Below are positions 34,347 through 43,740 of a DNA stretch of 64,000 nt, in pieces. Source of the stretch: Acetobacter oryzoeni. Lineage in GTDB: Bacteria; Pseudomonadota; Alphaproteobacteria; Acetobacterales; Acetobacteraceae. The position numbers were made by a program, and so were the translations under genes. Every line of letters starts with the position of its first letter. Position 1 is the stretch's first letter. The DNA lies in contig NZ_CP042808.1 of assembly GCF_004014775.2 (NCBI RefSeq), positions 2,046,001-2,110,000 of the forward strand. Direction: 5' to 3'. The notes under the pieces were generated by a model. The model saw only the letters and a list, made by a program, of their open reading frames with translations. It made no database searches and was not told the DNA's origin.

Positions 34347-35549
34347 TTACTTCAAGCCTTCAACAAACTTTGCAATACGCTCACAACCTTCGCGCAATGT
34401 TTCTACATCTGTTGCGTAGGAAATACGGAAAAACGGGCTCATTCCGTAAGCTGTTCCCTGCACTGTTGCGACCTGCTGTTCTTCAAGCAGCCCCATGACA
34501 AAATCTGTGTCCGTAGCAATAGTTTTACCACCAGCAGAAACCTTGTTCATACATGCGCTAATATCTGCATATACGTAAAAGGCACCTTGTGGCTTGTGGC
34601 AATACACATTTGGAATGGCGTTCAGCAGATCAACTACAAGATCACGCCGTGCCTGATATTCTTGCGCACGATCTTTGAGAAAGTCCTGAGGCCCTTCCAG
34701 CGCGGCTACGGCTGCGGCCTGTGCTATTGTGTTGATACCGCTTGTTGACTGCCCTTGCATGTTATTCATAGCGGCAACCAGATTTTTGGGGCCGCCACAA
34801 TATCCTACACGCCAGCCTGTCATGGCATAGGCTTTAGAAACACCGTTAACAGTAAGAACACGATCTTTTAGCCGTGGCTCAACCTGGGCAATCGTGCAGA
34901 ATTCAAAACCATCATACACAAGGTGTTCGTAGATATCATCCGTCATGATCCAAACATGAGGGTGCTTGAGCAGTACGGCTGCAATAGCTTCCATATCTGC
35001 GCGGGGGCAACAGGCACCAGATGGATTATTAGGGAAATTGAGAATAACCCATTTGGTGCGTTCGGTAATCGCAGCATCCAAATCTGCTGCGTGGAGGCGG
35101 AAACCATTTTCTGCTTTGCATGGCACCTGCACCACGCTTGCCCCGGCAAGGCGTGCCTGATCAGCATAGCTAATCCAGAAAGGTGTTGGCAGAACAACTT
35201 CATCACCCGTGTTACAGGTTGCCATAATGGCATCAAAAATGATTTGCTTGCCGCCATTGGCAATCAGAATTTCATCCAGCGCATAATCCAGATTGTTTTC
35301 GCGCAAGAATTTGGTCTGCACCGCTTTTTTAAGTGCGGGCTTGCCTGATTGTGGCGGATACTTTGTATCACCGGCACGTGCGGCTTCAACCGCAGCTTCA
35401 ACAACATGTGGAGGCGTAGGAAAATCCGGCTCTCCCGATGAAAGGCTGATGACCCGAATGCCCTCTGCTTTCAATGCTGTTGCTTTATCCGTCATTGCGG
35501 CTGAAGCAGAAATGGCAATTCCGTTAAGTCGATCGGCAAAACCCGGCAT
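34347..35549 (-). CDS. PLP-dependent aspartate/aromatic aminotransferase
   Basis: 400 residues from ATG 35549; GGAG lies ten bases upstream and the family start is MPGFADRLNGI, although the frame is open to 35603. It is a class I aminotransferase (fold type I, Ib subgroup like alphaproteobacterial AatA). Visible are SSGEPDFPTPPHV, the cofactor lysine in VNGVSKAYAMTGWRVGY, and PNNPSGACC. It would move the amino group of aspartate or other amino acids to 2-oxoglutarate in the cytoplasm. It is divergent from a LysR regulator across a 351-bp AT-rich gap. Confidence 0.9.
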   Translation of the reverse strand: MPGFADRLNGIAISASAAMTDKATALKAEGIRVISLSSGEPDFPTPPHVVEAAVEAARAGDTKYPPQSGKPALKKAVQTKFLRENNLDYALDEILIANGGKQIIFDAIMATCNTGDEVVLPTPFWISYADQARLAGASVVQVPCKAENGFRLHAADLDAAITERTKWVILNFPNNPSGACCPRADMEAIAAVLLKHPHVWIMTDDIYEHLVYDGFEFCTIAQVEPRLKDRVLTVNGVSKAYAMTGWRVGYCGGPKNLVAAMNNMQGQSTSGINTIAQAAAVAALEGPQDFLKDRAQEYQARRDLVVDLLNAIPNVYCHKPQGAFYVYADISACMNKVSAGGKTIATDTDFVMGLLEEQQVATVQGTAYGMSPFFRISYATDVETLREGCERIAKFVEGLK

Positions 35550-35900
35550 TACACACATACTCCGAAGATATTCTTGCGCAGGCGCGTGAGAATATTCAGT
35601 CAATTATCAATATCGAATGAATGTACGCCAAACCCACCCTTAAGAGATAGCTTTGAAAATCTTCTACCCCCATACAAGAATATTATGGAAAGTATATGAA
35701 TGAAAAACATAAAAAATATTTTGTATTTTCTTATTTTATTTATAATTTTATTGAAAGTAATGTAATTTTATAGATTTGTTGAAATAAATACTCAATTATG
35801 AATGGAAGTTCCATCAAAATATTCGTTTCGAATGCTTATTGACTGACGGCATATTTTCGGTAACAATAATTTGAAATGCAGCGCATGGAGATGACTCAAA
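35550..35900. other. AT-rich divergent intergenic region
   Basis: 351 bp between the aminotransferase and LysR genes. The part 35680-35790 is almost entirely A and T. No gene or clear repeat is seen; promoters for both flanking genes are expected here. Confidence 0.6.
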
Positions 35901-36848
35901 TTGGACATCAGGCGACTACAGGCATTCGTAAAAATTATTGATATCGGAAGCATTTCCCGTGCTGCTGATATCCTGAACATTGCGCAGCCAGCCCTCAGCC
36001 AGCAGTTAGCCTCTCTTGAAACCGCATTTAAACAAAAGTTGCTTATCCGCAGTAAAATGGGGGTCACTCCTACAGCTGCAGGGTTGGAACTTTACCGTCA
36101 CGCTCAAACCATGATCAAACAGCTTGATCGGGCCATGACAGAAGTCAGCAGTGGTGGTGGGCCTTTAGTTGGCAAAGTATCTGTTGGTCTTTCGCCATAT
36201 TCCTCTGGTTCTACTTTGTCTTTGGCTCTTCTGAAAGAAGTGCGTGCCAAACTGCCTGGCATCATCCTTCATTTAACCGAAAGCTTTGATGATATTTACA
36301 GCGAAATGGTCATGACCGGTCGGTTAGATATGGCCATTATCCACGGTGCTGGGCCAATCAAAGGTGTGAATTTTACACCCTTGATGAAAGAAAATTTTTT
36401 CTTGGTTGCACCAGAAAACTCCCCTTTTGCAGAAAGGGGATCAGCACCTGTCAAACTTTCAGAACTTACTGAAGTGCCCCTATTGCTTCCTCCAGACTAC
36501 AATTTTGTGCGCAAACGTATCAACACTGCTTTTGCACGCAAGCAAATAGAGCCACATATTGTTGCAGAAGTTGAAGCTCTTCTGACACTTCAGGATGCCG
36601 TTGCTGCTGGTATTGGTTTTACTATCCTGCCTTGGTCTGTTGCCAGCAAGATTATTGTTCCGGGCAAATCCCGCGTGCATGAACTCCGCAGCCCCATCAT
36701 TCAGGAAGATGTTTCTCTATGCGTACCAGAAAGTATTCCTGAAACAGAGGCTGGTGTTGCCGTTAGAAATATTCTTATTGAATTGGCAAAAAGCATGGTG
36801 ATGTCTCAAAATTGGCCGGGCACACAAATTATGGATGCCAATAATTAA
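35901..36848 (+). CDS. LysR-family regulator (Nac-like) with TTG start
   Basis: 315 residues. The start codon is TTG: it is preceded by GGAG at ten bases, the family-typical start (here MDIRRLQAFVKIIDIGSISRAA) begins exactly there, and no in-frame ATG fits. The helix-turn-helix is ISRAADILNIAQPALSQQLASLE. The effector domain resembles Nac and CbI-type regulators (LVGKVSVGLSPYSSGSTLS). Neighbours on either side, an aminotransferase and an amidase, suggest a role in nitrogen metabolism, but the target is not known. Confidence 0.87.
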   Translation: MDIRRLQAFVKIIDIGSISRAADILNIAQPALSQQLASLETAFKQKLLIRSKMGVTPTAAGLELYRHAQTMIKQLDRAMTEVSSGGGPLVGKVSVGLSPYSSGSTLSLALLKEVRAKLPGIILHLTESFDDIYSEMVMTGRLDMAIIHGAGPIKGVNFTPLMKENFFLVAPENSPFAERGSAPVKLSELTEVPLLLPPDYNFVRKRINTAFARKQIEPHIVAEVEALLTLQDAVAAGIGFTILPWSVASKIIVPGKSRVHELRSPIIQEDVSLCVPESIPETEAGVAVRNILIELAKSMVMSQNWPGTQIMDANN

Positions 36849-36957
36849 AAATTTAACACAATCAATAATTCGGGACATATGTTCACATAAAACTGGCGTG
36901 ACCTGTCTTTTGCTGTGGCTGTAAGCCAACCATGATACACTCCCACCCATTCTTGTC

Positions 36958-38355
36958 ATGGATCAACAGCCAATAAACACGGAACTGCCCCTCATGTCCC
37001 TTCTATTCCCATCCATGCTAGATGCTGCACAGGCACTTGCGGATGGCCGTACAACGGCCCGGCAATTAGTAGAAAACGCTTTAGCCAATATTGCAGACCC
37101 ACATGGAGAAGGCCCGCGTACCTTCATATCTGTGCATGCCATGGCTGCGCGCCAGCAAGCCGATGACATGGATAGATTACGATCAAAGGGACAAGCCCCA
37201 TCTCCTTTAGCCGGGCTTCCTGTCTCCGTTAAAGATCTTTTTGACGAAGCTGGTTCCACCACCAAAGCCGGTTCCATGGTGCTAGCAGATGCGCCACCAG
37301 CCAGTATGGATGCGCCAGCTATTCAGCGGCTTAAGCAGGCCGGGCTAATTAGTGTTGGCAGAACAACCATGACCGAATTTGCTTTTTCCGGCATTGGCAT
37401 AAACCCTCACTTTGGCACCCCAGCCAATCCGTGGCACAGAAATGAAAAACGCATTCCCGGCGGTTCTTCTTCTGGAGCGGCCATTTCAGTCTCGGACAAC
37501 ATGGCTCTTGTCGGTATTGGCAGTGATACGGGGGGGTCCTGCCGTATCCCTGCGGCACTTACTGGCCTTGTTGGTTTCAAACCTACAGCACGCCGTATCT
37601 CTACCCAAGGCACTGTGCCCCTTTCTTTCACGTTAGATTCCATTGGCAGCATTGGTCGTACCGTAAAGTGCTGCTGGGCTGCAGATAGCCTTATGGCAAC
37701 AGGAACACTCCGCATACAAGATGCCCCAACCGGACGGGAGGGGAACACGCTCCGCTTAGGTATTCTTGGCACTTCCGTTATGGAAGATATGGACAAGACA
37801 GTAGCCCAGACATGGGAGGAGAGTTTGCGCAAGCTCTCCGGTAACGGCGTTGTACTGGAAACATTTACATGCCCTCCCCTTAAAGAAATTCCTAAGGCCA
37901 ACAGTAAGGGAGGTTTTCCCGCAGCTGAATCTCTCACATGGCATCAATCTTTGCTAAAAACGCACCGTAGCTTTTATGATCCTTTTGTATTGCAGCGCAT
38001 TCTAAGAGGTTATGAGCAAAACGCCGTAGATTATATTTCTTTGCAGCAAAGCAGAGCCAGACTTATCCGGCAGGCAGCCGATATTATGAACCATTATGAC
38101 GCTGTTATTTTACCAACTGTGCCCATTATCGCGCCCAAAATCAGCGATATGAATGACAATGCCCATTACATCGCAACTAATCTGCTTTTGCTGCGCAACA
38201 CCACTATAGCCAATTTTCTTGATCTTTGTGCTATCAGTCTTCCATGCCATCGTGCGGGTGAGGCTCCCGTAGGACTGATGGTTATGGGCCGCCATGCAGA
38301 AGATCGTACCCTTTTCCATATTGCTGCGCAGATTGAACATATGCTGTCAGATTAA
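36958..38355 (+). CDS. Amidase signature family protein
   Basis: 465 residues. The Ser-cisSer-Lys triad is visible: Lys92 in PVSVKDLFD, the serine pair in IPGGSSSGAA (167-175) and Ser194 in GSDTGGSCRIPAALTG. It hydrolyses amides to acid and ammonia, cytoplasmic, no signal peptide. The sequence lies close to Asp-tRNA/Glu-tRNA amidotransferase subunit A but no GatB/GatC is nearby, so a free amidase is more likely. A start at the ATG 36994 is possible. It lies 109 bp after the LysR gene, on the same strand. Confidence 0.88.
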   Translation: MDQQPINTELPLMSLLFPSMLDAAQALADGRTTARQLVENALANIADPHGEGPRTFISVHAMAARQQADDMDRLRSKGQAPSPLAGLPVSVKDLFDEAGSTTKAGSMVLADAPPASMDAPAIQRLKQAGLISVGRTTMTEFAFSGIGINPHFGTPANPWHRNEKRIPGGSSSGAAISVSDNMALVGIGSDTGGSCRIPAALTGLVGFKPTARRISTQGTVPLSFTLDSIGSIGRTVKCCWAADSLMATGTLRIQDAPTGREGNTLRLGILGTSVMEDMDKTVAQTWEESLRKLSGNGVVLETFTCPPLKEIPKANSKGGFPAAESLTWHQSLLKTHRSFYDPFVLQRILRGYEQNAVDYISLQQSRARLIRQAADIMNHYDAVILPTVPIIAPKISDMNDNAHYIATNLLLLRNTTIANFLDLCAISLPCHRAGEAPVGLMVMGRHAEDRTLFHIAAQIEHMLSD

Positions 38356-38401
38356 ACTTCATACGCCTGCACCTATTGGCCACCCTGCTTTCCGAAGGCT
38401 G

Positions 38402-38428
38402 TATCAGGCTGGGGTTCCCGGCCTGATA
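38402..38428. repeat. Stem-loop overlapping the 3' end of the SDR gene
   Basis: Perfect 8-bp arms TATCAGGC / GCCTGATA with an 11-base loop. It includes the SDR stop codon and lies just past the convergent amidase gene. No U-tract on either strand, so a terminator role is uncertain. Confidence 0.4.
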
Positions 38429-39246
38429 TCGTAAGCCTTTTGCACTAGGTCGGACCGTTTCCCAAGTCCATCAGTCACTTTCTGTTTCCATACAGCATCC
38501 AGAAGTTCTTTCTGCTGGCTGATAATTTCCTTGGGTTCAACATTGCGATAATTATCAATTTCCCCTGTCAGAACGCCAATTGTCGTTTCAAAAACAGGTT
38601 CGGGATCATACTGTTCATGCGGAAATGCAATATTTTCATAGTCGAATAAACGTTGTGTAGGATCATCGACCCAACTTTGCCAACTATCGAACATACGGTC
38701 ATTAAAGCCAGTAAGGAATGGTCCAGGGTTTACCGTGGCAACTTCGATACCAAACTCCTTGACTTCCTGACTTAGAGCAGATGCAATTGCCTCAATAGCA
38801 TGTTTGGAAGAGGAATATGCGCCGGAAAACGGATCTGTCGTTAAACCAGCTACAGATGACATAAAAACAATCCGGCCTTTCTTGTTCTTTACCATTTTCT
38901 TCAGTAACAACTGCGTAAGTATAACTGGACCGATGACGTTGACTTCATACTGACGGCGCAAATTTTCGGCTGGAATATCTGCAATTGCACCCCCTTCAGA
39001 AATACCTGCATTATTCAGCAAAATATCAACATCCCATTTAGCTGCCTTCAAACGGTCCCCCTCACACGTCACATCCAGTTTCTCAACACATAAGTTGACA
39101 CCACGTTTTTTTGCCTCTTCAGACAAAGAATGAACTTGTGCTGCAATTTCCACTCCAGCAATCACATTAAAACCTTTGGCGGCCAGTCGAAGTGCAACTT
39201 CGTGACCAAAACCTGTGCCTGCACCAGTTATGAGTATTGTCGCCAC
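38404..39246 (-). CDS. SDR family oxidoreductase
   Basis: 280 residues from GTG 39246, chosen because GAGGAAAA lies just before it; the reading frame is open a further 22 codons to an ATG. The NAD(P) motif is ITGAGTGFGHEVAL and NNAGIS follows. The catalytic Ser is in VFMSSVAG and the Tyr/Lys in AYSSSKHAIEA. The subgroup is common in bacteria with no defined substrate. It lies 110 bp downstream of treY on the same strand. Its 3' end forms part of a stem-loop. Confidence 0.87.
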   Translation of the reverse strand: MATILITGAGTGFGHEVALRLAAKGFNVIAGVEIAAQVHSLSEEAKKRGVNLCVEKLDVTCEGDRLKAAKWDVDILLNNAGISEGGAIADIPAENLRRQYEVNVIGPVILTQLLLKKMVKNKKGRIVFMSSVAGLTTDPFSGAYSSSKHAIEAIASALSQEVKEFGIEVATVNPGPFLTGFNDRMFDSWQSWVDDPTQRLFDYENIAFPHEQYDPEPVFETTIGVLTGEIDNYRNVEPKEIISQQKELLDAVWKQKVTDGLGKRSDLVQKAYDIRPGTPA

Positions 39247-39356
39247 AACTTTTTCCTCTTCGTCATTCAGATAGAGATCAAACAACGTGTGGTCTGGCGT
39301 ATATGTTCCCAATCTGCCTTTTGATCTTTAATCCGCATCCTGCTTTATACACCAGA

Positions 39357-41954
39357 TCATGTAACATGATGCGCAATAAGAACATCAAACGGCAACGCAC
39401 CATAAAAATAGCCAAGATTATCAAAGTCTTTATTTTTACAGGATTTATTCCATAAAATGCTTTTCCATTCTGCACTTTTCCAATCATCATGTAAAAAAAT
39501 CTTAGTCTTTTTCCATCCTTCATGACAGCTTTGTAAACTCTCATTAATTTTAAGTGAAAAATTAAACCGTGACGTGATAACAATTATTTTTATATCTTTA
39601 GTAAATCTCTGAAATACCACAACATTATCTAACAAATCACCTTCTACCAAAATTTCTTTATACAAACCGTTTATAAATAATTGTGGATAATTTTTTCTTA
39701 ATATCAAAAGTTTTCGGATTATTTCTTGTTTAATCCTCCCATCACGCCAACTTGTTGCTAATGCTGAAAGATTTTCTTCTCTCCCTAAACTTTTTTGTAA
39801 TTTTAGATAATTCACAGGCCTTCTATTATCGGGATCTACAAGACTAAAATCCCATTCCTCACGCCCTTGATACAGGTCAGGAACGCCAGGAACCGTATAA
39901 CGAAGAATAACCTGGGTAAGACTATTAATAGCTGCAGAAGGAGAAATATTATTTATGAATGTGGCAAGATCTTTGACAAATGATGTATATAAAAGCTGCA
40001 CCATAAAATTTTGGCATGTTTTTTCATATGCCAAATCGGGATTATCCCAACTAGTGCATAAGCCTGCTTCTCTCAAAGCTTTGGTTAAATAAGATTGGAG
40101 TCTTTGAGAAAAATTAGAAAAATCTTCATTATTTAATGGCCAGGCAGAAATAAGGGTTTGGTATATAAAAATTTGATCTGCTTTAGAAATATATGGATTT
40201 TCTGCAAACCAGCGCATGACAGTTTCAGGCCATTTCACCTCAGGCTCACTTAAAACCATAAGGCGAGCCCTGCCATCCTCTCCTCGTTTATGGTCATGCG
40301 TCGCCGTACAAAGCAATGCCTCTGGATATGATGTAAAACGTGACATATTGGCTTGATGAAATGCTTCTATATTTTTTGAAAAAAGGGCAGGATCTGTCCC
40401 AACTTCGTTCCGAGACAATAAACATGCATAACGATAGAATGCGGTATCTTCCCCAGCCTTTGCTGCCAAAGGAGCTGTGAGATTAACAAATAAATTTTCA
40501 GGGGCTTTTCTATTCAATGTTTGATAAATTGCCTGGCTTAAAATCTGCTCAATCTTATTCAATAATGGAAGATGATAAGAAGGTAACCCTTTACGTGCTT
40601 CATTACAGGCCTTTCGTAAGTATGGAAGGCTATGTTTGCTGATAGTATTTCCTGAAAAATAAATACGATATATAGGAAATGACAGTAGAATATTGCGCAG
40701 CACAGTTTCTATAGAATGCGTTGTTATATTCTGTTCTAACGGAAAAAATTTTACAAAAGATGATATCAAATCATGAAACATTTTATAAAATGAAGAATTC
40801 AGTTTTTCATTCCGCGCTAAATCCTGCACTTTTTTATAGGGGAAACTCCCACATTGTTCCCATACGAAATCTAACTTTTTCTCTCCTTTTGGAGAATGCA
40901 AAAGAAGAGAAATTTGCTCAAGAAAATCATAACCTGTGGTGCCAGAAACCTGCCATTTTTTTGGGAGAGATTCCTTATCAGCTAAAATTTTTTCTATAAA
41001 AATAATAGGATCATTACGTAAAAACTCTGGTCTTTTTTGTTTTAGTTGTTCCAGTTTTTTTCTTAAATTCCGACAGTATTCATCTGGTTGTAACAAACCA
41101 TCTATATGATCAATTCGAAACCCATCAATCAAACCTCGTTGATATAAATCAAATAAATATGCATGAGTATTATTAAAAACGTATGACTGTTCCATACGAA
41201 GTGCAATAAGTGATGTTACATCAAAAAAACGACGCCAATTTACTAAATCACCAGCATTACGCCACCAAACCAATCGATAATGTTGCTTTTGAAGCAACAT
41301 CGAAAGGTTTTGCCTTCCTTCTGACGTTTCAGAAGAAAAAAAATCTATCAAATGTTTTCTTGAAACAGAGGTAAGACTCTCTTCATTTTTATACTCAGCA
41401 AAACCTTCTACCCATTTCATACTTTCTAAGGCTACTGGAAAAATTCTGTCTTCATAAACAAAGACAAAAGACCTTTCTTCATCCATATATAAAAAACGAA
41501 TTTTCTTTTCTCTAATGATATCACTTAAAGGTTTCTCAAGAAATGGAAGGATAATATGGTGCGCCTCATCTACCTGAGATACATCCCAATCGATATCAAA
41601 GAAAGCTGCATATTTACTACTATATCCATATTTCAAAACATCCTGCCACCATACGTTAAGATGGTGTGTGGACATATGATTAGGTACAATATCAAGAATA
41701 AGGCCCATATTATGGGCACGTAGTGCATCTACCAAAGCTTGTAGCCCAGCTTCTCCACCTTTTTCTGGGTCTATATAATCCCAACTAATTGTATCATATC
41801 CGTGCATTGAACCTGGTACTGCTGCCAATAGTGGGGATGCGTAAATATGGCTAATGCCAAGGTTTTCAAGATACGGCACAAGTTGCACGGCATCATACAA
41901 AGTATAATCTTTATGAAATTGCAGTCGATAAGTTGCACGTAATGATCTGTTCAT
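39357..41954 (-). CDS. treY: Malto-oligosyltrehalose synthase
   Basis: 865 residues. TreY converts the reducing end of a maltodextrin to a trehalosyl unit; TreZ then releases trehalose. The GH13 core has TYRLQFHKDYTLYDAVQLVPYLENLGISHIYASP, LDIVPNHMS, and IDGFRIDHIDGLLQP with the catalytic Asp. The GDLVNWRRFFDV motif is typical for TreY. The start overlaps the treZ stop by 4 bp. Base composition is unusually AT-rich: by hand count bases 39661-39720 have 13 of 60 G/C, far below the rest of the window, suggesting transfer. Confidence 0.95.
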   Translation of the reverse strand: MNRSLRATYRLQFHKDYTLYDAVQLVPYLENLGISHIYASPLLAAVPGSMHGYDTISWDYIDPEKGGEAGLQALVDALRAHNMGLILDIVPNHMSTHHLNVWWQDVLKYGYSSKYAAFFDIDWDVSQVDEAHHIILPFLEKPLSDIIREKKIRFLYMDEERSFVFVYEDRIFPVALESMKWVEGFAEYKNEESLTSVSRKHLIDFFSSETSEGRQNLSMLLQKQHYRLVWWRNAGDLVNWRRFFDVTSLIALRMEQSYVFNNTHAYLFDLYQRGLIDGFRIDHIDGLLQPDEYCRNLRKKLEQLKQKRPEFLRNDPIIFIEKILADKESLPKKWQVSGTTGYDFLEQISLLLHSPKGEKKLDFVWEQCGSFPYKKVQDLARNEKLNSSFYKMFHDLISSFVKFFPLEQNITTHSIETVLRNILLSFPIYRIYFSGNTISKHSLPYLRKACNEARKGLPSYHLPLLNKIEQILSQAIYQTLNRKAPENLFVNLTAPLAAKAGEDTAFYRYACLLSRNEVGTDPALFSKNIEAFHQANMSRFTSYPEALLCTATHDHKRGEDGRARLMVLSEPEVKWPETVMRWFAENPYISKADQIFIYQTLISAWPLNNEDFSNFSQRLQSYLTKALREAGLCTSWDNPDLAYEKTCQNFMVQLLYTSFVKDLATFINNISPSAAINSLTQVILRYTVPGVPDLYQGREEWDFSLVDPDNRRPVNYLKLQKSLGREENLSALATSWRDGRIKQEIIRKLLILRKNYPQLFINGLYKEILVEGDLLDNVVVFQRFTKDIKIIVITSRFNFSLKINESLQSCHEGWKKTKIFLHDDWKSAEWKSILWNKSCKNKDFDNLGYFYGALPFDVLIAHHVT

Positions 41955-43708
41955 GACCTGCTTTCCATACTGGCCACAAAACTGAATGCCGGCAATGTTC
42001 CTGCTTCTCTTGTATCTGGAATGGCGAACAAAACACCATGCGGCTCAGTAATTTTATAATTTTCATCAGAAATATTTATAAAAATAGTAAGTAATTTTTT
42101 ATCTCTCAAATACCAATGAGCACAAATAGCACCCAATCCTAGTATTTTTACTCCTGCACTCTGCACATAATGCAGATAAGGAATAATCCATTTTTTACGC
42201 AGTTCGAGTAAGTGATGTGTAACGGCCAACCATTCCTTTCCCCAATCTGTATCCCGCAAACTTCTATCAGGTCTAGACGCTTCAAAAGTGCTTAATGCAT
42301 TCGGATCTGGAATACGTTTACGCTCTTCCTCGTTTTGAAATGTAGAAAATTGAGAGAATTCCTTTTGCCGCCCTTCTTGGATCTGCTCAGCCAAGTCACC
42401 ATGGAAATCACAGAAAAAATAAAACGGTGTGATACACCCCCACTCTTCTCCCATAAAAATCATGGGAATCATTGGGCTTAAAAGGAGCAAAGCATAGGCT
42501 GCCTTCACAGCTTTTGGATTTGCCAGCGCTAACAATCTCTCCCCAAATGCGCGATTGCCTGTTTGATCATGATTTTGCAAAAATAAAATAAACTTTGTTG
42601 CAGGCAGATCCCCACTAGGCATTCCTCGCCTTTTGCCAGAATAAGGGTTGAATTGCCCTTGATAAACAAAACCTTCTGCTAAAACACGCGCTAAATCCTG
42701 CGTTGGGTTTTTAGAAAACATTTTGTAATATCCTTCATGTTCTCCCGTCAGAAGAACATGCAAGGCATTATGGCCGTCATCATTCCATTGAGCCGTAAAA
42801 CCATTTCTTAGCAGACCTGCATCATTATTTTCGTTTTCAAGGATCAAATGCACATGTCGGCCCGGTTCAATCGTGGTCTGGACCCGTTTCTGCAAAGCTT
42901 CAAACCATGTATGGTCAGAAATGGCAGATGCTGCATCAATCCGTACACCATCGAACCGATATTCCATAATCCAGTATATTACATTTTCTATAAAATAATC
43001 TCTCACTTCAGGTTTGCTAAAATGAATACCTACACCCCATGTAGAGTGCTGATCATGATCGAAAAAATCATCAGGATATTCAGGTAAAAAATTTCCCTCG
43101 GGTCCAAAATGATTGTAAACAACATCAAGGATAACCATAATTCCACGCATGTGGGCTGCATCAATCAGATGCTTCAATTCATCTGGCCGACCATAAGAAA
43201 CTGCTGGAGCATACGGTAAAACACCATCATATCCCCAGTTTCTAGTCCCCCCAAAGCTATTTATCGGCATAAGTTCAATAACTGTAATGCCAAGCGCTGC
43301 CAATTCATCTAGCTGTTGGCATATGCTGCCATAGCCACCCAGCAAACCTGCATGCAGTTCATAAATAACAGCTTCATGCCAAGACCTACCCTGCCATTCT
43401 GGGCACTGCCATTGATAATGTTCTGGATCTATAACTTCACTTGCACCAAGCACGCCATCTGGCTGACTACGGCTTGCGGGGTCCGGCACGCACAGACCAC
43501 CAGAAATACAAAAACGATAACGTGCCCCTGCACCACAAGGAACCATAAGGCTGAAATGCCCAAGGCCATTAGAATGCATTTTTTGATCTTGCATACCTTC
43601 TATATGTAAAAAGACATTTTCACTTGAAGGTGCCCAAAGAGTGAAAAAGGTTTGTTCTTTTTCCAACAGTTCCGCACCAAAACTTTTTCTAAAAAGAAAC
43701 GTGCGCAT
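41951..43708 (-). CDS. treZ: Malto-oligosyltrehalose trehalohydrolase
   Basis: 585 residues from ATG 43708 (GAAAGG nine bases upstream; an upstream in-frame TTG is less likely). TreZ cleaves trehalose from the end made by TreY. The N-terminal CBM48-like domain (FTLWAPSSENVFLHIEG) is followed by the GH13 barrel: GYDGVLPYAP, VILDVVYNHFGPEGNFL, FDGVRIDAASAI with the nucleophile, HLILENENND as acid region, and FLQNHDQTGNRAFGERL. It lies between glgB and treY in one operon. Confidence 0.95.
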   Translation of the reverse strand: MRTFLFRKSFGAELLEKEQTFFTLWAPSSENVFLHIEGMQDQKMHSNGLGHFSLMVPCGAGARYRFCISGGLCVPDPASRSQPDGVLGASEVIDPEHYQWQCPEWQGRSWHEAVIYELHAGLLGGYGSICQQLDELAALGITVIELMPINSFGGTRNWGYDGVLPYAPAVSYGRPDELKHLIDAAHMRGIMVILDVVYNHFGPEGNFLPEYPDDFFDHDQHSTWGVGIHFSKPEVRDYFIENVIYWIMEYRFDGVRIDAASAISDHTWFEALQKRVQTTIEPGRHVHLILENENNDAGLLRNGFTAQWNDDGHNALHVLLTGEHEGYYKMFSKNPTQDLARVLAEGFVYQGQFNPYSGKRRGMPSGDLPATKFILFLQNHDQTGNRAFGERLLALANPKAVKAAYALLLLSPMIPMIFMGEEWGCITPFYFFCDFHGDLAEQIQEGRQKEFSQFSTFQNEEERKRIPDPNALSTFEASRPDRSLRDTDWGKEWLAVTHHLLELRKKWIIPYLHYVQSAGVKILGLGAICAHWYLRDKKLLTIFINISDENYKITEPHGVLFAIPDTREAGTLPAFSFVASMESRS

Positions 43709-43740
43709 GGTCAGGAACCTTTCAAGCAAGCATAACGTGC

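Noticed and set aside
36958..38355. GatA subunit of Asp/Glu-tRNA amidotransferase
   Set aside because: No gatB or gatC nearby and the locus context is LysR-amidase; free amidase is simpler.
39357..41954. Frameshift or decay in the AT-rich treY gene
   Set aside because: The frame is uninterrupted over 865 codons and all core GH13 motifs are intact.
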